Source: JALZKA01 sp963725035 (lineage in GTDB: Bacteria > Actinomycetota > Thermoleophilia > Solirubrobacterales > 70-9). From it: a DNA stretch of 64,000 bases. The stretch is from positions 1 to 64,000 of the forward strand of contig CAVRWX010000008.1 of the NCBI GenBank assembly GCA_963725035.1, given 5' to 3'. Both the position numbers and the translations under genes were made by a program. Position 1 is the first letter of the stretch. Each line of letters opens with the position of its first letter. This document shows positions 58,715-64,000 of the stretch, piece after piece. The notes under the pieces are model-generated. The model ran no database searches. It had not been told where the DNA came from and worked only from the letters and a program-made list of their open reading frames with translations.

Positions 58715-59155
58715 TCAGGCTTCGTCCGTGGCGACGATCAAGACGTGGCATCGCGCCTTGTGCGAGACCTTGTTCGGGACGCTTCCCAGAACCCGACCCA
58801 CGCCGTGCATCCCCTGGTTGCCGACCACGATCAGGTCCGCGTTCTGCTCCTCGGCGACTTCCAGCAAGGCCTGTGCGGGATCTCCGGTCACGGTGTACGA
58901 CTTGACCTCCACGTTGCGCATCCGGATGCCTGCCACGGCCTGCTTGACGATCGATTCGACCTCGGCATCCGGCTTGACGGCCCAGACCTTGGCGGCGCCT
59001 TCAGGCGCACCGACGATCTTCGTCCCGCGGAGCGGCTCGTACGCGGAAACCACGTGCACAGTGCTCCCCATCGCCTCGCCAAGCCGCGTCGCCTCCGCCA
59101 CCGCGCGCTTGGAGGTTTCCGATCCGTCAGTACCGACAACGATCGACTCGTACAT
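58715..59155 (-). CDS. universal stress protein (UspA family)
   Basis: A 146-aa single-domain universal stress protein. It begins YESIVVGTDGSETSKRAVAEA and ends with the ATP-binding pattern VVGNQGMHGVGRVLGSVPNKVSHKARCHVLIV (G-2x-G-9x-G-S/T). Such proteins bind ATP and are induced by starvation or stress. It is separated by 26 bp from the hydrolase in the same orientation, so co-transcription is possible. Confidence 0.88.
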   Translation of the reverse strand: MYESIVVGTDGSETSKRAVAEATRLGEAMGSTVHVVSAYEPLRGTKIVGAPEGAAKVWAVKPDAEVESIVKQAVAGIRMRNVEVKSYTVTGDPAQALLEVAEEQNADLIVVGNQGMHGVGRVLGSVPNKVSHKARCHVLIVATDEA

Positions 59156-59436
59156 CCAAAGCCGATCCTATTCCGCTTTGCGCCGGAGCGCGCAGCGGCT
59201 CAGCCCTCCACAGGGGCAGGGAGAAGTGAAGATCGACGTGTTCGACTCGTCCAGAGCACCTATCTCCACGTGTGGTAATCCGCTCCCGCTCAGCGAAACG
59301 TTCCGCACACACACGAAGGCCATCCGCCCCTGCCTTGCTCGTGTGTACCGCGGCGTTCGCTGAGCGAACGCGGATGCACACACGAGGTCTCCGCGGTGCC
59401 TGGCAAACAGGCGCTTACCCGGTTCGGACGAGAGTT
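59156..59436. other. 281-bp intergenic region with a triple repeat
   Basis: No supported gene. It contains three copies of a related 23-bp sequence: direct copies at 59292-59316 and 59363-59385 and an inverted copy at 59339-59361. Each joins an AGCGAACG-like part to an ACACACACGA-like part. The second and third copies meet at 59362 and form a long hairpin around CGTTCGCTGAGCGAACG. Confidence 0.55.
59339..59385. repeat. imperfect 23-bp inverted repeat centred at 59362
   Basis: The left arm TCGTGTGTACCGCGGCGTTC (plus GCT) and its right-hand counterpart (AGCGAACGCGGATGCACACACGA, written here in two parts: AGCGAACGCGG and ATGCACACACGA) flank a single G. A third, direct copy begins at 59292. It may be a terminator for the flanking reverse gene or a mobile repeat; no transposase was seen. 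Confidence 0.6.
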
Positions 59437-59799
59437 TCAGGCGTGCGTCAGCTCTGCGAACCGCTTCTTCGCCTCAGGCATAGCCGCGGCGTACTCATAG
59501 ATCCGATCCGCCCTGCGGTAGAGGAAGCGAGGCACCAGGAGCCCCTCGTCGACCCCCTCGGCGCCTGAGACGAGCAGCTCGGCCTCCAGGTCGGGGTCGC
59601 GCTCCCACACCGCCTCGGGAGATCGTGCCGCCGCGAGCGCCGCGTCGCGATCGGCATCGGTGATCTCGAGCGATCCCCTCTCGCCCTCGGCACCACCCAC
59701 GCGGCCGGACTTCACGAAGAGCCGGTCGTCGCCGAGCCGCGCGATCAGCGGCAGCACACCATCGTCGGAAGCCTCGACCAGCTCCGGCTCGGGGCTCAC
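59437..59799 (-). CDS. conserved small acidic protein of unknown function
   Basis: A 120-aa protein rich in Asp, Glu and Ala. It shows LIARLGDDRLFVKSGRVGGAEGERGSLEITDADRDAALAAAR and a helical C-terminus. No known domain, signal or membrane segment was recognised. Its start lies 16 bp after the MaoC-type gene's stop on the same strand, so it may be co-transcribed. Confidence 0.62.
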   Translation of the reverse strand: MSPEPELVEASDDGVLPLIARLGDDRLFVKSGRVGGAEGERGSLEITDADRDAALAAARSPEAVWERDPDLEAELLVSGAEGVDEGLLVPRFLYRRADRIYEYAAAMPEAKKRFAELTHA

Positions 59800-59814
59800 G
59801 GAACGCCTCCCGGT

Positions 59815-60360
59815 CTACTCGACCGGCCCCTCCGCATCGGCGCCAGCCTCGTCGGCGTGGACCTTGCGGGGGATCAGCACAGCGCGCTTGAACTCGGCGA
59901 CCAGGTCGCCGGTCTGCTTGTAGACGCGGGTGTGGACCTTGACGATTCCGCGGTCGCCCTTCGACTTCGAGGGACGCACCTCGAGTACCTCCGACTCGCA
60001 GAAGAGCGTGTCGCCGTGGAAGACCGGGTTTGGGTGGGAGAGCTCCTCGGTTGCGAGGTTCGCAATCGCCTTACCTGAAACGTCGGAGACCGACATGCCC
60101 AGGGCAAGCGAATAGACGAGCGGCCCGACGACGACGTTTTGGCCCTGCTGGGACTGGCCCGCGTAGACGTCGTTCAGGTGAAGCGGGTGATGGTTCATCG
60201 TGATCAGGCAGAACAGGTGGTCGTCCGCCTCGGTCACGGTCTTCGCCGGCCAGTGCTTGTAGACCGCGCCGACCTCGAACTCCTCGAGGTAGCGGCCGTA
60301 AGCGTGGGCGCCGGACGCCTCGCGCTCGGCCTGGTCGGTGATTAGTTCGTGCTCGCTCAT
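59815..60360 (-). CDS. MaoC-family hydratase (candidate mesaconyl-CoA hydratase)
   Basis: A 181-aa hotdog-fold MaoC hydratase. The conserved core is DHLFCLITMNHHPLHLNDVYAGQSQQGQNVVVGPLVYSLALGM, where the Asp and His residues form the catalytic pair. The single-domain MaoC proteins that accompany Ccr and ethylmalonyl-CoA mutase in other actinobacteria act as mesaconyl-CoA hydratases; that assignment is by analogy. The gene is the fifth in a reverse cluster with acyl-CoA dehydrogenase, SCP2-like, AlkZ-like and amidase genes. Confidence 0.82.
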   Translation of the reverse strand: MSEHELITDQAEREASGAHAYGRYLEEFEVGAVYKHWPAKTVTEADDHLFCLITMNHHPLHLNDVYAGQSQQGQNVVVGPLVYSLALGMSVSDVSGKAIANLATEELSHPNPVFHGDTLFCESEVLEVRPSKSKGDRGIVKVHTRVYKQTGDLVAEFKRAVLIPRKVHADEAGADAEGPVE

Positions 60361-60387
60361 GGTCCTCAGTTCAGTTTCAAATTGGTT

Positions 60388-61512
60388 CTATTCGGGTCCG
60401 GCAGTATTGCGGAGCGCCGTTTCGATGAGCGCTCCTGCAGCAAGGACCAGGCCGTCGGCGCCGGGCTTGCCAACCACCTGCATTGATACGGGCAGCCCAC
60501 CCTCGGTACGCCCGCAAGGAATCGCGAGGGCGGGCGCGCCTAAGGTATTGAGCGGGAATGTGAGTTGGGTCATCTGCCGGCGAACGAGGAGCTCGTCGCA
60601 GTCCGCCCTGGGAGGGACAATCGGAAGGGTCGGCGCGACGAAGACGTCGACGTCGGCCGTTGCCCTCGCGAAATCCACGCGGTAGCGCTCGCGGATGGTG
60701 TTCGCCCTCGCCGCCTGGGCCTGCGAGACCTCGATACACCGCTCGACCTTGGTCCTGACGTTCAGCCCATAACGATCGCGATTCAGCTCGAACAGCTCAC
60801 GATGGGTGCCCGCTACCTCGTGCTGAAAGGCGTCGAAGACCCCATCCGGAAGGCTGGGTTCGACCGGCAGCGCGGGCGGAAGGCGGGATGCCGCAGCGTC
60901 GATGACGGTGCGAACCTCGGTGTCGGCGTAGTTGAGCCAGGCGATGCCCAGCCGGATGTCTTCGAGCGAGTCAAGCGCGGGCAGACTCAGGCCCACGAGC
61001 GCCCTCATCATCTCCGCGCAGCCGGCGACGTCCGTTGCGAGCGGGCCCGCGTGATCGAAGCTGGGCGCGAGCGGGAAGCAGCCGTCCAGCGACACCAAGC
61101 CGAACGTGGGCTTGAACCCGGTCACCTCACAGCACGCCGCGGGGATCCTGATCGATCCGCCGGTGTCCGTCCCAAGCGCCACATCCGCTTCCCCCGCGGC
61201 GATTGCCGCCGCGCACCCACCGCTGGAGCCGCCCGCGACGTATCCGGGAAAGCGGACGTTCGGCACGTCCCCGAAATGGGGGTTCTGCGAGGTGATCCCA
61301 TAAGCGAACTCGTGAAGGTTCGCCTTTCCTGCAGAGGCGTATCCGGCATTTTCGAGTTGCGCCACTGCGACCGCCGTCCGACTTGGCACGTGGTCAGCGA
61401 ATATCTCAGAGCCGTAGGTGGTCCTCACCTCCGAGGTGTCGAAGAGGTCCTTGACCGCCACCAGCATGCGCTCGGACGGAGAGGTCTCCTGCTTGGTGAT
61501 CCAGATCGACAC
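60388..61512 (-). CDS. amidase signature-family hydrolase
   Basis: A 374-aa amidase with the Ser-cisSer-Lys triad: Lys in MLVAVKDLFD, Ser in GGSSGGCAAAIAAG and Ser in LGTDTGGSIRIPAACC. The C-terminal QLTFPLNTLGAPALAIPCG is also typical. The protein is shorter than GatA (about 480 aa), so it is unlikely to be the tRNA amidotransferase subunit. Its start abuts the AlkZ-like gene's stop, so these genes are in one transcript. Substrate amide is unknown. Confidence 0.88.
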   Translation of the reverse strand: MSIWITKQETSPSERMLVAVKDLFDTSEVRTTYGSEIFADHVPSRTAVAVAQLENAGYASAGKANLHEFAYGITSQNPHFGDVPNVRFPGYVAGGSSGGCAAAIAAGEADVALGTDTGGSIRIPAACCEVTGFKPTFGLVSLDGCFPLAPSFDHAGPLATDVAGCAEMMRALVGLSLPALDSLEDIRLGIAWLNYADTEVRTVIDAAASRLPPALPVEPSLPDGVFDAFQHEVAGTHRELFELNRDRYGLNVRTKVERCIEVSQAQAARANTIRERYRVDFARATADVDVFVAPTLPIVPPRADCDELLVRRQMTQLTFPLNTLGAPALAIPCGRTEGGLPVSMQVVGKPGADGLVLAAGALIETALRNTAGPE

Positions 61513-62607
61513 TCAGGCCAGCCTCCCTTCAAGGCCCTCGAACCGCCCGATGTCCGCAGCCTCAGCCTCGATGACCGGCACCCATCGCTCGTCCAGGCGG
61601 TCGAACGGCTCGAGCTTCACGGCCAGCGTCTTCTTCGACTTTGTCTGCGACCACGTGCCCACGAAGCGCCCGTCGACGCAGATGGTTGGCCGGAGGACGC
61701 CGCCGCCGGGCAGGATCACCTTCTCGCCCGCCTCGTCCACTGCGTGCGAGCGAGTCTCGTAACCCATTAGGTAGGTGTCGAAGGCCGGAAGCAGGCGAAC
61801 GGCCGGCGAACGCGGCACTCGCAGATCGAAGCCACGGGGGCCGAACAGCCCCTGGCTCGACGGACCGATCTGCTCCAGCTCGCCGGCGATCCGCTCCATC
61901 CCGACGCGGCACTCGCCGAGCGGCAGGCCCGACCACTTCGCGAAATCGCGCTCGGTAGCCGGTGCGAAGGCAGCGAAGTAGCGGCGGGCGAGCTCGGCCA
62001 GGCTGTCCTCGCGATCAGGCGTCTGAAACTCGCCGATCCATTCGCGCGTATCGACAAAGACGCTCCCGCGGCCATGGTCGGGCCCGATGCACGCGGTCCC
62101 TCCCACCACCGTGATCACGGAGAGGTGCGTGCGCCGCTGGACGTCGACCTCGATCCCGGTGGCTTCGGCGATCTCCATCGCGTCGTTTCGCGTGACCGCG
62201 CCCTCGCGCTGGATCGTCTTGCGGATCGCGGCGAGGGCGCGATCGCGCTCAGCCGGGGTGAGGCCGAGCGCCTCGAGCCGGCGCATCGACCACGAAACGA
62301 TCCGATCTTTGAAGAGCGGGGTGAGCCAACCGAAGTCCTCCACCGGAAACAGATGCACGGTCATGCGCATCACCCAATGACGGATGATCGAGCGCTCCTC
62401 GAGCCGCGCCCGCTCGATGTCGGCAGCCGTGAGCCCCTTCGAGCGCACCCTGACCTGAAGCCGCCCCGGCGGCTGGTCCTGCGACTGGGCGCCTCCGATG
62501 GAGCGCAGGACGTCGGCGGGCGAGGCGTTCCGGGCGGGACGAGCCAGGAGCTGGGACGCGGCGCGTAGCCGCGCCAGGCGCTCCGGCGTGAGCTCGCGAG
62601 CGCTCAG
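61513..62607 (-). CDS. winged-helix protein of the AlkZ/YcaQ-like (HTH_42) family, probable CTG start
   Basis: A 364-aa protein of the AlkZ/YcaQ-like group (winged helix DNA-binding family), members of which are DNA glycosylases repairing interstrand crosslinks and bulky adducts. It shows RSIIRHWVMRMTVHLFPVEDF, DREDSLAELARRYFAAFAPAT, and SGLPLGE. The domain opening LTPERLARLRAASQLLARPARNAS lies upstream of the first conventional start. A CTG at 62607 overlapping the previous gene's TGA (CTGA) provides the correct N-terminus, while the first GTG (62448) would remove about 53 conserved residues. Confidence 0.8.
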   Translation of the reverse strand: MSARELTPERLARLRAASQLLARPARNASPADVLRSIGGAQSQDQPPGRLQVRVRSKGLTAADIERARLEERSIIRHWVMRMTVHLFPVEDFGWLTPLFKDRIVSWSMRRLEALGLTPAERDRALAAIRKTIQREGAVTRNDAMEIAEATGIEVDVQRRTHLSVITVVGGTACIGPDHGRGSVFVDTREWIGEFQTPDREDSLAELARRYFAAFAPATERDFAKWSGLPLGECRVGMERIAGELEQIGPSSQGLFGPRGFDLRVPRSPAVRLLPAFDTYLMGYETRSHAVDEAGEKVILPGGGVLRPTICVDGRFVGTWSQTKSKKTLAVKLEPFDRLDERWVPVIEAEAADIGRFEGLEGRLA

Positions 62608-62966
62608 CGCGCTTTCCGGAGCTTCTGGCGGGCCTCGGCCTTGGCCATGACACCGCCAACGAGCTGTTGGACGCGGGGGTCGCCCTCGACCTTCACGTGC
62701 CCGTGGTCGAACGCCTCGTGCCAGTGCTTGAGCTTGCCGTCGGCGGCGAGCTCGTTGAAGTGCGAGCGGGGGATCGAGACGTGTAGCCGCTCGTCGTCCG
62801 CGTAGCCCTTCGAGACCTTCGGCCCGGGCAGCTCAACCCGGTAGAGCTGCGTGTCGCCGCGCCCGCGGAGCTCGAGCCCGATCACCATCTTCAGATTCGC
62901 CAGGCCGGGAACTTCGGCCAGAAGGCCGGAGACGGCCTGCTTGATGAGCTCGGCGGCGGACGCCAA
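62604..62966 (-). CDS. SCP2-like sterol/lipid-binding protein (tentative)
   Basis: A 120-aa protein with a pattern like SCP-2 domains: strand/helix ERLHVSIPRSHFNELAADGKLKHWHEAFDHGHVKVEGDPRVQQLVGGVM. Proteins of that family bind lipids or acyl-CoA in a hydrophobic tunnel. The match is by eye, so it is tentative. It lies 4 bp after the acyl-CoA dehydrogenase and its stop overlaps the next gene's CTG by 3 nt. Its presence in an acyl-CoA operon supports a lipid-related role. Confidence 0.6.
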   Translation of the reverse strand: MASAAELIKQAVSGLLAEVPGLANLKMVIGLELRGRGDTQLYRVELPGPKVSKGYADDERLHVSIPRSHFNELAADGKLKHWHEAFDHGHVKVEGDPRVQQLVGGVMAKAEARQKLRKAR

Positions 62967-62970
62967 GGCT

Positions 62971-64000
62971 CTAGATCGGGTTGCGCTCGAGGAGCTTCTT
63001 GCCGATCACCATCTTCTGGATCTCGGAAGTGCCCTCCCCGATCAGGAGCAGCGGCGCGTCGCGGTAGATGCGCTCGATCTCGTACTCCTTCGAGTAGCCG
63101 TAACCGCCGTGGATGCGGAGCGCCTCCTCCGCGTTCGCGTGTGCCGCCTCTGACGCGAAAAGCTTCGCCATCCCGGCCTCGATGTCGGAGCGCTCGCCGG
63201 CGTCCTTCATCCTCGCGGCCTTCAGTGTGAGCAGGCGCGCCGCTTCGAGGCGGGTGCCCATCTCGGCCAGCTTGAAGGTGATCGCCTGGTGCTGTGCGAT
63301 CGGCTTGCCGAACGTCTTTCGCTCCTGGCTGTAGCGAAGGGCCAGCTCCAGCGAGCGCTGGGCGACGCCGACGCCGCGAGCGGCCACGTTGACCCGGCCG
63401 AGCTCGAGCGCGTCCATCATCTGGCCGAAGCCCTTGCCCAGGCCGTCGCGGCCTCCGAGGATGTGGTCGTCGTTGACCTTGAAGCCGTCGTAGACGAGCT
63501 CAGTGGACTCGACGCCCTTGTAGCCCATCTTCTTGATCTGGGGCGGAATCGAAAGCCCAGGCATCTCGCTCTCGCCTGGCTCCTTCTCGCAGATGAAGCA
63601 GGTCATGCCCTTGTAGGGCGGATCGGCCTTGGGATCCGTCTTCACGAGCACGAAAACAAGGCCCGAGCGCAACCCGTTCGTGACCCACATCTTCTGGCCG
63701 TTGATCTCCCAGCCGCCGTCCACTTCCTTGGCAGTCGACTTGATGCCCTGGACGTCGGAGCCCACCTCGGGCTCGGACAGCGAGAAGGCACCGCGGATCT
63801 CGCCGGTCGCCATGTCGGGCAGGTACTTCTGCTTCTGCTCGTCGGTTCCGAACTTCATCAAGAGGTAGGAGCCGATGAAGTGGGTGTTGACGACACCGGA
63901 GATCGAGATCCAGCCGCGCGAGAGCTCCTCGACGATCATCGCGTAGGTCGTCAGGTCGAGCCCCATGCCCCCGTACTCCTCGGGGATGGTGACGCCGAAC
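62971..64000 (-). CDS. acyl-CoA dehydrogenase (partial, N-terminus beyond window)
   Basis: FAD-dependent acyl-CoA dehydrogenase; the visible 342 codons run into the right edge, so the N-terminus is missing. Features seen are FGVTIPEEYGGMG, FSLSEPEVGSDVQG (FAD/substrate loop), MWVTNGLRSGLVFV, RYSQERKTFGKPIAQHQAI, RIHGGYGYSKEYEIERIYRDA and IGEGTSEIQKMVIGKKLL with the likely catalytic Glu. It is the first gene of the reverse operon ending with the MaoC hydratase. With ccr, mutase and the hydratase it could act in the ethylmalonyl-CoA pathway as methylsuccinyl-CoA dehydrogenase, but other acyl-CoA substrates are equally possible. Confidence 0.88.
   Translation of the reverse strand, partial: FGVTIPEEYGGMGLDLTTYAMIVEELSRGWISISGVVNTHFIGSYLLMKFGTDEQKQKYLPDMATGEIRGAFSLSEPEVGSDVQGIKSTAKEVDGGWEINGQKMWVTNGLRSGLVFVLVKTDPKADPPYKGMTCFICEKEPGESEMPGLSIPPQIKKMGYKGVESTELVYDGFKVNDDHILGGRDGLGKGFGQMMDALELGRVNVAARGVGVAQRSLELALRYSQERKTFGKPIAQHQAITFKLAEMGTRLEAARLLTLKAARMKDAGERSDIEAGMAKLFASEAAHANAEEALRIHGGYGYSKEYEIERIYRDAPLLLIGEGTSEIQKMVIGKKLLERNPI

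Noticed and set aside
1..64000. CRISPR array
   Set aside because: No series of regularly spaced direct repeats was seen; the repeats found are isolated palindromes at gene borders.

Overview
The window is GC-rich, gene-dense chromosomal DNA with short intergenic gaps, many 4-bp stop/start overlaps and frequent GTG/TTG starts. A complete coenzyme F420 set (fno, cofD, cofC, cofE, fused cofG/cofH), a fused fbiC, SARP and DUF4333 proteins, a crotonyl-CoA carboxylase/reductase and several GAACnnnnGTTC LexA-type boxes point to an actinobacterium. The gene mix resembles Thermoleophilia (Solirubrobacterales/Gaiellales type), which is an inference. No phage, plasmid, CRISPR array or insertion sequence was seen.

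Layout. 0-2.5 kb: fatty acid operon fabD-fabH-fabG (reverse, fabG cut by the edge). 2.6-9.8 kb: NarL-type two-component system, DUF4333 lipoprotein, RTX-repeat secreted protein, SARP regulator, SnoaL protein, amine oxidase and a RibD-like reductase. 10-12.6 kb: nitrilase-family enzyme and a divergent TetR-like regulator. 12.6-17.6 kb: five tRNA genes (Pro, Gly, Trp, Leu, Leu) interleaved with an HNH endonuclease gene, a LAGLIDADG-type endonuclease gene, two CAP-domain proteins and an SRAP protein. 17.6-30.8 kb: M28 peptidase, acetoacetyl-CoA synthetase, GGDEF protein, amidohydrolase, acyl-CoA carboxylase, second amine oxidase, DivIVA-like protein, 3-hydroxybutyryl-CoA dehydrogenase, OsmC, HMG-CoA lyase, thioesterase and SDR. 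30.8-38.1 kb: F420 biosynthesis, with a class I amidotransferase-like hydrolase and a GCS2 ligase inside the locus. 38.1-46.4 kb: aquaporin, ABC binding protein, a multicopper oxidase-ZIP-DtxR metal operon, YgfZ and a nuclease-like coiled-coil protein. 46.5-64 kb: crotonyl-CoA carboxylase/reductase, LysR, ClpS, ethylmalonyl-CoA mutase-type enzyme, F420-dependent LLM oxidoreductase, universal stress protein, and a reverse operon of acyl-CoA dehydrogenase, SCP2-like protein, winged-helix AlkZ-like protein, amidase and MaoC hydratase.

Functional themes. (1) F420 synthesis and use. (2) Acyl-CoA metabolism: acetoacetyl-CoA synthetase, 3-hydroxybutyryl-CoA dehydrogenase, crotonyl-CoA carboxylase/reductase, ethylmalonyl-CoA-type mutase, MaoC hydratase and acyl-CoA dehydrogenase are most of an ethylmalonyl-CoA route. 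(3) Metal homeostasis. (4) DNA damage/mobile endonuclease elements at tRNA genes, both under near-identical LexA-type boxes that overlap their start codons.

Sequence quality matters here. Fifteen reading-frame breaks in thirteen otherwise well-conserved genes all need removal of exactly one base, so insertion-type sequencing or assembly errors are the simplest explanation. Broken genes are annotated over their full extent and the break position is given.
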